Positions 19,655 through 28,614 of a stretch of DNA of 49,046 bases are shown one piece after another (position 1 is the stretch's first letter; each line of letters begins with the position of its first letter). A program made the position numbers and the translations under genes. Source of the stretch: Bacteroidales bacterium (lineage in GTDB: Bacteria > Bacteroidota > Bacteroidia > Bacteroidales > P3); NCBI GenBank assembly GCA_028708845.1, contig JAQVXZ010000019.1, positions 1-49,046 of the forward strand. Direction: 5' to 3'. The notes under the pieces are model-generated. The model worked only from the letters and a program-made list of their open reading frames with translations. It made no database searches and was not told the DNA's origin.

Positions 19655-19738
19655 GAATCAAAGAAAGAATTTGCTGAAACAAAGAAAGAATTTGCTGAAA
19701 CAAAGAAAGGATTTCGTGAAACAAAGAAATAAAAAGCT
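19655..19738. repeat. Four tandem 21-base repeats
   Basis: The units start at 19655, 19676, 19697 and 19718. Units 1 and 2 are almost identical (GAAACAAAGAAAGAATTTGC in unit 2, plus one base); units 3 and 4 diverge toward the end. A further degenerate copy may follow at 19739. The array lies between the rubredoxin terminator and the end of the tonB-like gene and is not part of a credible gene. Confidence 0.85.
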
Positions 19739-19754
19739 GAAATAAGGATTTGTT

Positions 19755-20495
19755 TTATCTTCTGAACTTATAGGTTATAGTTCCTTTTTGTTCGAATGGT
19801 GCATTTGGGTTTTCAGAGAAGTTTGAACGGCTTGCTGCACTTTCACAATTACGCCACATTGAACGATTGTCAATTGTTGTGCCTCTTGCTCCTGCAACTG
19901 CTCTTGTTACTTTTCCTTCTGGGTTTACCCATATCGTAACAACAATTGATCCTACTTCGTCAGTTTTTGATGGAGGTAAGCTTAGGCTCTTTGGCTCCCT
20001 TCCTATTAAAGAGAATGAGGTTCCTGAACCTGTTAGGTCGTAGCCTGTACCTCCACCACCTGTACCCTCACCTTCATCTACTCCTGATCCTTTTCCTTGT
20101 CCTACCCCTCCGCCATCTTGACCCTTTACCTTACCTTTTCTAAATAAGGCATTTGGATTAACAGTTTCCTCTGGTGAGGCTACGTTTTTCTTTGGAGCAT
20201 CAGTTTTCTTCGCAACAATAGGGCTGTCTTCTGTGTCTTGTGAATAAAAATCTTCTTCCGAACCTGAAACATCATGTACTGAACCTTGGGCATCACTTCC
20301 GCCCGCATCACCTATTAGAGCATTTCCATCTCCAAGCAAGTCTCCAATATTCATCTCCACTCCCATTTCTGGTGGTGGTGGGTCTAGATATTTTAACCCC
20401 GTGAAATAAAGCAATAATAAAATAACTCCATGAAATAATAGGGTTACTATTAAACTTGTGATGGTTCTTTTATTATCTTTATCTTTTAATTCCAT
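19755..20495 (-). CDS. TonB-family energy transducer
   Basis: The protein has the TonB layout over 246 residues: a short cytoplasmic start, one hydrophobic anchor at about residues 13-32 (LIVTLLFHGVILLLLYFTGL), a proline-rich start of the periplasmic part (YLDPPPPEMG), a long low-complexity Gly/Asp/Ser spacer, and a C-terminal domain of about 80 residues. The C-terminal part contains GSIVVTIWVNPEGKVTRAVA and ends GTITYKFRR, as in TonB/TolA-like C-terminal domains. TonB proteins transmit the proton-motive force from ExbB-ExbD to outer-membrane proteins. It follows exbD after 2 bases. TolA-like function is a weaker alternative. Confidence 0.85.
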   Translation of the reverse strand: MELKDKDNKRTITSLIVTLLFHGVILLLLYFTGLKYLDPPPPEMGVEMNIGDLLGDGNALIGDAGGSDAQGSVHDVSGSEEDFYSQDTEDSPIVAKKTDAPKKNVASPEETVNPNALFRKGKVKGQDGGGVGQGKGSGVDEGEGTGGGGTGYDLTGSGTSFSLIGREPKSLSLPPSKTDEVGSIVVTIWVNPEGKVTRAVAGARGTTIDNRSMWRNCESAASRSNFSENPNAPFEQKGTITYKFRR

Positions 20496-20497
20496 TT

Positions 20498-20911
20498 CTA
20501 TTTATTTGCTTCGGTTGCAAGTATTACTCTATGACTTTGTCCGGTTTGTGCGTTTATTTTATTAACCGCATCAATAACTACTACCACATATTGTATTGGA
20601 ACAGTTTTGTCTGCATGCAGTTTTATTGTTCCGTCTTGTATGTTTGCTGTGTAGTTGTATATGGCTGATTGTAGTTCTGCTTCCGGTGTTGGTTGATTCT
20701 CTACAAAAAACTGGTTGTCGGTGTCTATTGAAACTGTTACATTTTGCTTTGCCATAGTTTGTCCTGAGCTACTTTTTGGTAAAAGAATTTTAATTGCATT
20801 AGGACTTATTAGGGTTGAGGTCAACATAAAGAAGATAAGCAACAAAAAAACTAAGTCGCTCATCGATGAGGCATTAAAATTTGGATCTATTTTATTTCTT
20901 GTTTCAATCAT
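20498..20911 (-). CDS. exbD: ExbD/TolR-family biopolymer transport protein
   Basis: The protein has 137 residues with a single N-terminal membrane segment (MSDLVFLLLIFFMLTSTLI, about residues 17-35) and a periplasmic domain, as in ExbD. The conserved Asp of the membrane helix that carries protons is present in MSDLVFLLL. The C-terminal part (KLHADKTVPIQYVVVVIDAV) fits the ExbD/TolR peptidoglycan-binding domain. It lies between the ExbB and TonB-like genes. ExbD and TolR cannot be separated with certainty by eye, but the TonB-like neighbour favours ExbD. Confidence 0.93.
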   Translation of the reverse strand: MIETRNKIDPNFNASSMSDLVFLLLIFFMLTSTLISPNAIKILLPKSSSGQTMAKQNVTVSIDTDNQFFVENQPTPEAELQSAIYNYTANIQDGTIKLHADKTVPIQYVVVVIDAVNKINAQTGQSHRVILATEANK

Positions 20912-20923
20912 TTTAATCAGAGT

Positions 20924-21628
20924 TTATGCTGGTTCATGTAACAAATCCATAAATTCCATTGTTCTTGCTTCAAGCAGGAATACTATTTTATTGATTTTGC
21001 TTACAAGTATACTATAAAGGAAATTACAAATAATACCAACAATTAAACCACCTACCGTTGTTACCATTGCCTCGTAGATTCCTGAGGATAGTATTTGAAT
21101 GTCGATGTTGTTTCCTGCTGTTGACATATCGAAGAACGCTTTTACCATTCCTGTTACGGTTCCAAGGAATCCAATACTTGGTCCTAAGCCTGCAATTGTT
21201 CCAACAAGAGATACTCCGTTTTCTAAGCGTGCTACTTCAAGTTTTCCAACATTTTCAACAGCTTGGTTGATGTCGTTAAGTGGTCTACCTATTCTTATTA
21301 GCCCTTTATCTAACATTCTTCCAATTGGTGAGTCGTTGTTTTTGGTTAGACTTCTTGCTCCCTCTAGGTCTCCTTTGTGAATGTATGCCTTAATGTTATT
21401 TATGAAGTTCTTATCTTCCTTTGAAGCTTTATTAAGTGCTATATATCTTTCTACGAATATATAGACAGCAACAATTGAGATTATAGCTAAAACTATCATT
21501 ATCCAACCTCCCTTAACGGCAAGTTCCATTATGTTCATACTTTTAACTGTTGGCTCTACTATCGCTTGAGCAGTTTCAACTGCAACGCCTGCGCCTTCTT
21601 GGATTTGTAATAAAATGTTTGCTAACAT
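20924..21628 (-). CDS. exbB: ExbB/TolQ/MotA-family proton channel protein
   Basis: The protein has 234 residues and three hydrophobic segments at about residues 38-58, 142-165 and 190-215, the MotA/TolQ/ExbB topology. The family region LVGTIAGLGPSIGFLGTVTG followed by MVKAF is present, as is the C-terminal TVGGLIVGIICNFLYSILVS. With ExbD it forms a proton-driven motor in the inner membrane that energises TonB. It follows the T9SS-type surface protein after 16 bases, apparently in the same operon. Confidence 0.93.
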   Translation of the reverse strand: MLANILLQIQEGAGVAVETAQAIVEPTVKSMNIMELAVKGGWIMIVLAIISIVAVYIFVERYIALNKASKEDKNFINNIKAYIHKGDLEGARSLTKNNDSPIGRMLDKGLIRIGRPLNDINQAVENVGKLEVARLENGVSLVGTIAGLGPSIGFLGTVTGMVKAFFDMSTAGNNIDIQILSSGIYEAMVTTVGGLIVGIICNFLYSILVSKINKIVFLLEARTMEFMDLLHEPA

Positions 21629-21644
21629 GAATTAGTTATTTTTA

Positions 21645-23198
21645 TTAATTTAATATTACTTTTTCTACTTGAACGTGTTTATTGGAATATATCTTAACCA
21701 AATATAATCCATTCTTTTGATTGTTTAACGCAAAACTTTCTGGAAGATTATCAGAGGCGTAAATTAATTCTCCTAACGATGAATATATCTCTACTCTTGT
21801 AATGGATTGCTTGTCTTGAGCTTTAAAATTTATTGTTCCATTTGTTGGATTTGGATATACTATTACTTTTTCTACTATGTCTTCAATATCATCTTGAAGG
21901 CCTTGTGGTAGGGTATTAAAATAGTAAACAGCTGACCAATCACTTGTATGTTCAGGACATAATGCCCTAATTTGGAGTTTATATTCTTTTTTAGGAGTTA
22001 ATCCTATTGGATAAAAAACAGGGTTTCCTTCCTTAATTACTCCAGAGCTTGGGAATGGATCGGTAGATTTTGCATATAATATCTCCCATTTATTCTGGAG
22101 CATTGAGCCAGGCATCCATGTTATAACGGCCGAGGAATGAGTAAAGTTAGAAACATTAATGTTGGTTACCGGGGCACATGGTGGAGGAACGGTTGTAAAG
22201 GAATATGTCCCCGACCAGTCTCCATACATATCATCCCCACAAACAGCCCGAACGTAAATTGTATAATTAACTCCACCTATAAGTCCTGCAAGGTCAACGG
22301 TGTCTTTTGTAGTTATTAGGGTTGTTCCTGTCCCAATTAAGTGCCCTGCAAATCCATAATCAACCTCCCATTTTGTTTGAGCATAACCCCTAGTGAAAGT
22401 TAATCTGGCAGTTGTTTGAGTAATGGAATCTACGTTAATATTTGATGGAACAGAAGCACAAGGATGAAGAGTTCTAAAACTAACTGTATCAGAATAAACT
22501 GTATCATTGGTTGTCTTGTTGATGTATTTATATATTAAATAAGCTCTTAGATAATATCTGTTTCCTGAAATCAAATTGTTGGCTGATGCTGTAAATGGCG
22601 CTGGAGGGTTGGTTATATTTCCTATCCCAACAACACTCGGTGAATTGGAGTGATTTGGTTCATATTCTAAGTATGAATACAAGAACCCTTTTCCTATCAT
22701 ATTAAAAGCATCCTTTTTATCTGTAGCGGTTGCACCAAACTTAGCAGAAGTTAATGTCAAGTCATAAATGGAGTCTACTATACAAGTAGGAGGTTCAGGA
22801 GTAAGAGTTGTTACTGTCATTTGATCAGAAAAGACTGTATCTGCTCCACCGGAAGACTTAGAAACATAGGCTCTAACATAGTAGGTTTTTTCTGAATCCA
22901 TATAATTAGAATTAGGAATTCCCGTAAATGTTGCGCCTTCTGGGCAATTGTTTGTTCCTACTCTATATATTTTTGCACCTGTTTTTCTTGTTGGCATTGG
23001 AAGCGTATCGTATATAAACCCATATGAGTTCACAGCCCATCCATCTTTTGTTGTTACATAAGCAATCATTCTTGCACCATAATACATAACTGAATCTGAT
23101 GCAGACACCATATTGATTTGTGGTTGTGCAAACGATTTCGATGCAAAACTTATACTAAAAATAAAAATCACTATTAAAAAATACTTTCTCATATTCAA
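21645..23198 (-). CDS. Secreted fibronectin-type-III-like protein with T9SS type A sorting tail
   Basis: A signal peptide covers about residues 1-25 (hydrophobic KYFLIVIFIFSISFASKSFA). About four repeats of roughly 90-110 residues follow, each with beta-strand patterns such as KTYYVRAYV, NRYYLRAYL, VNYTIYVRAVC and KEYKLQIRALC, typical of fibronectin type III domains. The last 75 residues carry the type A T9SS sorting signal: VIVYPNPTNGTINFKA, then VEIYSSLGELIY and NGLYLVKIYSNK. The protein should cross the outer membrane and be anchored on the surface or released. No catalytic domain was recognised. ATG at 23198 is chosen; ATG at 23192 is also possible. It heads the exbB-exbD-tonB run. Confidence 0.9.
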   Translation of the reverse strand: MNMRKYFLIVIFIFSISFASKSFAQPQINMVSASDSVMYYGARMIAYVTTKDGWAVNSYGFIYDTLPMPTRKTGAKIYRVGTNNCPEGATFTGIPNSNYMDSEKTYYVRAYVSKSSGGADTVFSDQMTVTTLTPEPPTCIVDSIYDLTLTSAKFGATATDKKDAFNMIGKGFLYSYLEYEPNHSNSPSVVGIGNITNPPAPFTASANNLISGNRYYLRAYLIYKYINKTTNDTVYSDTVSFRTLHPCASVPSNINVDSITQTTARLTFTRGYAQTKWEVDYGFAGHLIGTGTTLITTKDTVDLAGLIGGVNYTIYVRAVCGDDMYGDWSGTYSFTTVPPPCAPVTNINVSNFTHSSAVITWMPGSMLQNKWEILYAKSTDPFPSSGVIKEGNPVFYPIGLTPKKEYKLQIRALCPEHTSDWSAVYYFNTLPQGLQDDIEDIVEKVIVYPNPTNGTINFKAQDKQSITRVEIYSSLGELIYASDNLPESFALNNQKNGLYLVKIYSNKHVQVEKVILN

Positions 23199-23235
23199 AA
23201 GAAAATTACATTAACAAAACATCTTTTACAACTTG

Positions 23236-23268
23236 CAAATATACAGATAAAATTGGATTAATAGCAAT
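23236..23268 (-). promoter_or_regulatory. Promoter for the surface protein/exbBD operon
   Basis: On the minus strand ATTG (23268-23265) is followed after 21 bases by TATATTTG (23243-23236). Transcription would start near 23229, about 30 bases before the first ATG. Confidence 0.65.
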
Positions 23269-23379
23269 ATTATTTAAGAAAATTCACTTCATATAGTTTT
23301 GCTCAAAACAATTATATTATTTTTTTCAGGTTGTAAATCAGCAAAATGAAAAAATAATGCAAAAAAAAAAGAGAAAAAA

Positions 23380-23410
23380 TTTGCTAGTTTCTCAAATCGT
23401 TATATCTTTG
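23380..23410 (+). promoter_or_regulatory. Promoter for tRNA-Asn
   Basis: TTTG at 23380-23383 is followed after 19 bases by TATCTTTG at 23403-23410, a full match to the phylum consensus. The mature tRNA begins 27 bases downstream. Confidence 0.75.
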
Positions 23411-23436
23411 CATCGCTTTTAAAGGCTAAGAAACAT

Positions 23437-23510
23437 TCCTCCTTAGCTCAGTTGGTTAGAGCACATGACTGTTAATCATGGGGTCCTAGGTTCAAGTCCT
23501 AGAGGGGGAG
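23437..23510 (+). tRNA. tRNA-Asn (anticodon GTT)
   Basis: A 74-base cloverleaf can be folded. The acceptor arm TCCTCCT pairs with AGGGGGA with one T-G wobble; the D arm is GCTC/GAGC; the anticodon stem CATGA/TCATG holds CTGTTAA with GTT at 23471-23473; and the T arm is CTAGG/CCTAG with loop TTCAAGT. The discriminator is G, and CCA is not encoded. Confidence 0.97.
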
Positions 23511-23512
23511 CA

Positions 23513-23546
23513 AAAGGAGAGTAAGTAATATACTCTCCTTTTTTTA
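23513..23546 (+). terminator. Terminator after tRNA-Asn
   Basis: AAAGGAGAGTA (23513-23523) pairs perfectly with TACTCTCCTTT (23531-23541) around a 7-base loop, followed by T's. It lies 32 bases before the tyrS start, so tyrS either relies on readthrough or on a promoter that is not obvious in the short gap. Confidence 0.85.
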
Positions 23547-23578
23547 TTTCAATTTGTTAAGTAATACAATAAGATAAA

Positions 23579-24859
23579 ATGAAGAATTTCGTAGAAGAAT
23601 TGCGTTGGAGAGGAATGATTCACAACGTAATGCCAGGGACAGAAGAGCAATTGATGAAAGAAATGACTACTGCTTATGTAGGAATAGACCCAACAGCAGA
23701 TTCTTTACATATTGGTCACTTGGTTGGAGTTATGATGCTTACTCACTTGCAACGTTGTGGTCATCGCCCATTAGTTGTTTTGGGAGGTGCAACAGGAATG
23801 ATTGGAGACCCATCCTTTAAAAGTGATGAAAGAACTTTATTATCTATTGAAGAAATTGAATATAATCAGACTTGCATCAAAAATCAATTGTCTAGATTCC
23901 TTGATTTTGAAACTCCTTCTGACAACATAGCTGAGATATTAAATAACTATTCTTGGACAAAGGATTGGACATTTTTAGATTTTATTAGAGATATAGGCAA
24001 ACATATCACTGTAAACTATATGATGGCTAAGGATAGCGTAAAGAAACGCTTGGAAACAGGACTATCTTTTACAGAGTTCTCGTACCAACTACTCCAAGGT
24101 TACGACTTTAAATACCTTTACGAAAACTATAATTGCCGTCTTCAAATGGGAGGATCTGATCAATGGGGTAACATTACAACAGGGACAGAGTTAATTCGTA
24201 GAATGCTACAAGGAGAAGCTTATGCTTTAACTTGTCCACTTATAACAAAAGCAGATGGAGGAAAGTTTGGTAAAACAGAAAAAGGAAATATATGGTTAGA
24301 CCCAGAAAAGACTTCACCTTATATATTCTATCAGTTTTGGTTAAACTGCTCTGATGATGATGCGAAAAAATTCATTAGAATCTTTACCCTACTTTCAAAA
24401 GAAGAAGTTGAAGAATTGGAAAAAGAACATGACCAGGCTCCTCATTTAAGAGCAATTCAAAAAGTCCTTGCTAAGGATTTAACAATTAGGGTTCATGGAG
24501 AAAAGGAATTTAATTCAGCTATTGAAGCCTCTGAAATTCTATTTGGTAAAGGAACAACAGAAACATTAAAGAAATTAGATGAAAAAACGCTATTATCTAT
24601 TTTCGATGGAGTGCCTATGTTTGAAATTGATAAAGCAGAATTTAATGAAGGTATTAATGTTATTGAGCTAGTTGCTGACAAAACAAATCTCTTGGCATCA
24701 AAGAGTGAAGCAAGAAGGACTATAAAAGAAAATGCACTTTCCTTAAACAGAACAAAAGTTAAAGAAGATTATATTTGCAATGAATCAGACCTTCTTAATG
24801 GGAAGTATATTCTTGTTCAAAAAGGGAAGAAGAACTATTATCTGATTATTGCTAAGTAA
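23579..24859 (+). CDS. tyrS: Tyrosyl-tRNA synthetase
   Basis: The enzyme charges tRNA-Tyr with tyrosine. The class I HIGH motif is HIGH at about residue 44 (SLHIGHLVG), and the KMSKS-type loop is KFGKT ([12 protein letters not shown]). The tyrosine-binding region reads [13 protein letters not shown] and [13 protein letters not shown]. The C-terminal S4-like domain is present ([20 protein letters not shown]). The length of 426 residues is normal for the bacterial form. A T in place of the last S of the KFGKS motif is a conservative change. Confidence 0.98.
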   Translation: MKNFVEELRWRGMIHNVMPGTEEQLMKEMTTAYVGIDPTADSLHIGHLVGVMMLTHLQRCGHRPLVVLGGATGMIGDPSFKSDERTLLSIEEIEYNQTCIKNQLSRFLDFETPSDNIAEILNNYSWTKDWTFLDFIRDIGKHITVNYMMAKDSVKKRLETGLSFTEFSYQLLQGYDFKYLYENYNCRLQMGGSDQWGNITTGTELIRRMLQGEAYALTCPLITKADGGKFGKTEKGNIWLDPEKTSPYIFYQFWLNCSDDDAKKFIRIFTLLSKEEVEELEKEHDQAPHLRAIQKVLAKDLTIRVHGEKEFNSAIEASEILFGKGTTETLKKLDEKTLLSIFDGVPMFEIDKAEFNEGINVIELVADKTNLLASKSEARRTIKENALSLNRTKVKEDYICNESDLLNGKYILVQKGKKNYYLIIAK

Positions 24860-24890
24860 TTATTGATAAATTACAAAAAACAGGGCATTA

Positions 24891-24927
24891 AAAAAGCAGT
24901 CTCAGGATTTGGGACTGCTATTTTTTT
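24891..24927 (+). terminator. Terminator after tyrS
   Basis: AGCAGTC (24895-24901) pairs with GACTGCT (24913-24919), extended by wobble pairs, followed by seven T's. An A run precedes the stem, so it may also work for the minus-strand lipoprotein gene. Confidence 0.8.
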
Positions 24928-24958
24928 AGCTTAATGACCAGAATAAACTGGAATTAAA

Positions 24959-25111
24959 TTAAAGTGCTACAGTTTCAGATGCAGTTTCAGTTACAGTTTC
25001 AGAAACCATTTCCACTTCAGTTTCGATTGCAGTTTCAGTTGGAGTTTCAGTTTTTCCACCACATGCTGCGAATACAGTAGCAACAGCTAATAAAAATAAT
25101 GCTTTTTTCAT
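24959..25111 (-). CDS. Small Thr/Glu-rich lipoprotein
   Basis: This 50-residue frame begins MKKALFLLAVATVFAACGGK: a basic start, a hydrophobic core and a lipobox ending in Cys17, followed by Gly-Gly. After cleavage and lipid attachment about 33 residues remain, dominated by Thr-Glu pairs (TETPTETAIETE, then ETVTETASETV). A minus-strand -10-like TAATTTTG lies 48 bases upstream, and a terminator-like hairpin lies downstream. No known family was recognised. The clean signal peptide, promoter and terminator make it more likely a real gene than chance, and it may be an abundant small surface lipoprotein. Confidence 0.75.
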   Translation of the reverse strand: MKKALFLLAVATVFAACGGKTETPTETAIETEVEMVSETVTETASETVAL

Positions 25112-25158
25112 TGTTTTTTGTTTTAATTGGTTTGACAATTCATTTGTTTTAACGCTTG

Positions 25159-25166
25159 CAAAATTA
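25159..25166 (-). promoter_or_regulatory. Possible promoter -7 element of the small lipoprotein
   Basis: The minus strand reads TAATTTTG, matching TAnnTTTG. No good TTG partner is present at the usual distance, so the call rests on one element. Confidence 0.4.
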
Positions 25167-25221
25167 CAAAAAATAATGAGACTGGTGTAAAAAAATAGTT
25201 ATTTTTATTCTTTTAACTTTA

Positions 25222-27261
25222 TCAATAAGATAATTCACTGCGCATTTTAGTGATTATCCTATCACCTGGTAGATAGTACAAGGCTGAATCTAAAACACTT
25301 ACAGCTCCTTCTTTGTTGTTTAAATTTATTTTTGTTGAAGCAAGATCAAGCCAAGCATTTGTTGTAAACTTATACTTTAAAATGAAATTTGAGATTATAG
25401 TATCAGCTATTTCATACTCTTTTAAGTCTGTATACTTCCTGTATAACATTCTTACAGGGTGGTAACAAAGAGGTTTCATTGCCATACATTCTCTTGCCCA
25501 ATATTCAGCACTGTCTAACATATTTAATTTATAATAATAATTGGAAAGACGATATTCTCTAAGAGCGTAATAAGGGTTCGAATTATCATTAATTATTACA
25601 TCTATTGCTTGTCTCCACTTCTTTTCCGCATCAAACCTCATCCCTTTTGTAAGAGCAATTGGATTCGCATTTTCATCAATTGTGGGTATAGGAGGAAACA
25701 TTACGTTCCATTGGTCTGCTGTAAATTTTATTCTTTTACTTCCATTGGTTTGAAGTATTTTTGCTTTCTGCATTACAGAAGAGATATAGTGCATAGCCTC
25801 AACAGATGTTAGACCAATTGTAATAATCCCAATTATTATTACAATAGTTTTATTGGCAAGCTTAGGGTTAATCTCTTTTTTAGTTTTAATATAGGCAACT
25901 AAAATCAATGCCATGCCTAATGCAAGATACAGCTGACAATCTGCTCTCTCTAATGGGAAATTAAACATTGCATCGTTCATATATGTTACAATACATAATA
26001 AGCCTGCAAAGGAAATAAATCTTGTTATATCACTGATTTCTTTTTTAAATACTGTTTTAAGAAATAAAACAAATGCAGAAAGGAAAAATAACAAATAGCT
26101 AATTAGCCCAAAAACACCTAGTTCAGACCACATTTCCAAATAATCATTATGAGCATGATCGCTAACTACATAGTTGTATTTCTGAGCAGCCTCTACTTTC
26201 TGTATTGCTAGTTTATGATTCCCAACACCATATCCAAGCCAAGGCTTATCTTTTATGATTGATATTGTATTTCTCCATATTATAAGCCTACCCTTGCTGT
26301 TTCCATCCTCAATTGTCTTAAACCTATATGCAACAGAATAAGAGTTTACATCCTTTTCAAAAGTTTTTGCAACATTATTTTGACCAAAATAATGTTTGAA
26401 ATTGTATTTTATAAATAAATCCCCTGCAAAAAAACCTAACAAGGCAGAGGTGATAAGAAAACCAATAGTTAGAATAAGCGTTTTTGATTTTTTATGTCTT
26501 AGAACTACAAAAATAGAATAGCCAAACAAAAGAACCAATTGAAGGATTAATCCAATAAAGCTTGCTCTTGCACTAAGAATAACCAAACAAAAAGTTAAGC
26601 CAAAAACAAGAATAACTGACAACCATTTTTCCCAATTCTTTCTAAAAATAAAAGCATAATATAGAAAAGGAAGCTTGAAAAGAATAGCTACTGCAAAAAT
26701 ATTCTTATTCCCATAGAAGCCATTAATATAAAGATTCCTTCTTGGATTAATATGAGCATCAAGATAGTAATATGCTATTATACACCAAAGGATATTGATA
26801 ATACTAATGATTATTGTAAGCTTTATTATAGCATTGAATAATGAAGGCCTTTTGTGGAAGAATATGGAAAAGTAAATAAACATCAGATAAACAATCACCC
26901 ACCTATTTAATGTAACAATGCTTTCTGCTATGTTAAAAGACTGAAAAATTGAAAGAAGCATCATTGCAATAAGCAAAAGCCAAGCATAACTTATCTTGTT
27001 TTTAAAAATGGAATAAGTGAAGCTATTCTTGTCCTTTATAGTATATCTCAAAAGAAATGCAATAGCAACAACATTAAGAATTGAAAAAACAAAAAACTTC
27101 ATCGTTGTGGAATCCAAGACCCATAGGGGAGGAAAGATTTGGCTTAATAAATACATTGAAATTAAAACAATTCCAACTAGGTATATATTCTTAAAACCTT
27201 TGTTCTTTTTCTCAATTTGTTTATTGCTTACTTTACTATCTAATTCTTCAGGTATTTCCAT
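25222..27261 (-). CDS. O-antigen-ligase-family membrane protein with TPR-like C-terminal region
   Basis: The first 480 residues or so contain about twelve hydrophobic segments. A large periplasmic loop holds GRLIIWRNTISIIKDKPWLG and YGVGNHKLAIQ, followed by HAHNDYLEMWSELGVFGLIS; this is the signature region of the O-antigen ligase/polymerase family (Wzy_C). The last 150 residues are soluble and helical, with TPR-like repeats (SAEYWARECMAMKPLCYHPV, AWLDLASTKINLNNKEGAVS). Such proteins attach or polymerise surface glycans. The specific acceptor cannot be told. It has no sugar-transferase neighbours here. The length is 679 residues. Confidence 0.85.
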   Translation of the reverse strand: MEIPEELDSKVSNKQIEKKNKGFKNIYLVGIVLISMYLLSQIFPPLWVLDSTTMKFFVFSILNVVAIAFLLRYTIKDKNSFTYSIFKNKISYAWLLLIAMMLLSIFQSFNIAESIVTLNRWVIVYLMFIYFSIFFHKRPSLFNAIIKLTIIISIINILWCIIAYYYLDAHINPRRNLYINGFYGNKNIFAVAILFKLPFLYYAFIFRKNWEKWLSVILVFGLTFCLVILSARASFIGLILQLVLLFGYSIFVVLRHKKSKTLILTIGFLITSALLGFFAGDLFIKYNFKHYFGQNNVAKTFEKDVNSYSVAYRFKTIEDGNSKGRLIIWRNTISIIKDKPWLGYGVGNHKLAIQKVEAAQKYNYVVSDHAHNDYLEMWSELGVFGLISYLLFFLSAFVLFLKTVFKKEISDITRFISFAGLLCIVTYMNDAMFNFPLERADCQLYLALGMALILVAYIKTKKEINPKLANKTIVIIIGIITIGLTSVEAMHYISSVMQKAKILQTNGSKRIKFTADQWNVMFPPIPTIDENANPIALTKGMRFDAEKKWRQAIDVIINDNSNPYYALREYRLSNYYYKLNMLDSAEYWARECMAMKPLCYHPVRMLYRKYTDLKEYEIADTIISNFILKYKFTTNAWLDLASTKINLNNKEGAVSVLDSALYYLPGDRIITKMRSELSY

Positions 27262-27282
27262 TCTTGTTTAATTTATTTGATG

Positions 27283-27290
27283 CAAAAATA
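27283..27290 (-). promoter_or_regulatory. Possible promoter -7 element for the ligase-like gene
   Basis: The minus strand reads TATTTTTG, 22 bases upstream of the ATG. No TTG partner was found at 19-21 bases, so only half of the promoter is supported. Confidence 0.35.
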
Positions 27291-27349
27291 CATAAAAACT
27301 ATATACTATCCCATTTGATTGAATTAAGAAATCAGATAAATTATCACAA

Positions 27350-28612
27350 CTAGGCTTTTACTCTAATTATTTCATTAATATTGGTAGTGTATCGTTGTGA
27401 AATATGCTCTTGATTCATCTTCCATGTCTTCCCAGGACTTTGACAGGCTAGGCGAATTAAATCTTGACTATAATGCGCATTCATCTTATCCACTGATTTC
27501 ATTAGAACAGTATGCTTAGGGTTTCTATTTTCAAATAATGTTAACTGATGACTAGACTCGGGAACGAAATCCATAACTATTACACCTGCTTTCTTGTATC
27601 TATATCCTTGACGATATATGTTTTTTAATCCCATAGTGGCAAATTTAGATATATCTATGGAGCTATTAGTTGGATAGGGTAGTTTGACATTTATGGTATT
27701 GGAGTATTGGCTGAGGTCTTGGCGAAAGTAATCTGTTATAATGAAAACTTGTATTCTAGTACATAATGATTTTTGTTTCCTGAGTCTTTCTGCACACTTA
27801 CAGGCAAAGGTTGATACCCTTTCTCTAATATCTTCTATGTCTTCTTTTCTGCTTTCGAATGTACGAGTAACCGATATAGACTGTTTATCTTTGATACTTT
27901 CTAATTCTATACTTGGTATTCCTTTCATATCCCTCATTAGTTTAAGACTAGTGGTGGTAAAATTATCTTTTACCCATTTCTCTTCTAAACATGTGAAATC
28001 GTATGCTGTATTAACATTATTTGAAAGTAATCTTTTAGAATACTGCCTACCTATACCCCATACATCATTTATCTTCAACCATTTTAACGCCTTTATTCTC
28101 TTCTCTTCACTATCTATTACATATACCCCTTGAGTTTTATTTTGAAATTTCTTAGCAACCCTAGTAGATGTTTTAGCAAGGCTTTTTGTTGGTCCTACTC
28201 CAATACTAACAGGTATCTTAGTGCATTTCTCGATTTTTCTCTTGATTTCTAAACAATAATCTCTTGGATTATCAGTAATTCCTTCAAGGTTTAGAAAACA
28301 CTCGTCTATACTATATATTTCAACCTCTGGAGAGTATTGAGAAGCAATAGTCATAACCCTATTAGACATATCTCCATATAATTCAAAATTAGCAGAGAAT
28401 ACGGATATATTATGCTTTTCTATTAGGTCTTTGAATTTAAAGAATGGCTCTCCCATCTTAATACCTAAATCCTTAGCTTCTTGACTTCTTGCTATAGCAC
28501 ATCCATCATTATTACTTAGAACAACAACCGGGACTCCAATAATAGAGGGGTTGAATACTCTTTCGCATGATGCAAAGAAATTATTACAATCTAAATGTGC
28601 AAATAAGGCCAT
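27350..28612 (-). CDS. umuC: DNA polymerase V catalytic subunit UmuC (Y family)
   Basis: Y-family translesion polymerase. The catalytic palm residues are visible in FAHLDCNNFFASCERVF and YSIDECFLNLEG. The helix-hairpin-helix region VWGIGRQYSKRLLSNNVNTA and the little-finger domain follow, and the C-terminal part carries the UmuC-specific extension. The length of 420 residues is as expected. Its start lies 2 bases after the umuD stop, and the pair forms a typical umuDC operon that lets cells copy past lesions at the cost of mutations. Confidence 0.97.
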   Translation of the reverse strand: MALFAHLDCNNFFASCERVFNPSIIGVPVVVLSNNDGCAIARSQEAKDLGIKMGEPFFKFKDLIEKHNISVFSANFELYGDMSNRVMTIASQYSPEVEIYSIDECFLNLEGITDNPRDYCLEIKRKIEKCTKIPVSIGVGPTKSLAKTSTRVAKKFQNKTQGVYVIDSEEKRIKALKWLKINDVWGIGRQYSKRLLSNNVNTAYDFTCLEEKWVKDNFTTTSLKLMRDMKGIPSIELESIKDKQSISVTRTFESRKEDIEDIRERVSTFACKCAERLRKQKSLCTRIQVFIITDYFRQDLSQYSNTINVKLPYPTNSSIDISKFATMGLKNIYRQGYRYKKAGVIVMDFVPESSHQLTLFENRNPKHTVLMKSVDKMNAHYSQDLIRLACQSPGKTWKMNQEHISQRYTTNINEIIRVKA

Positions 28613-28614
28613 AT

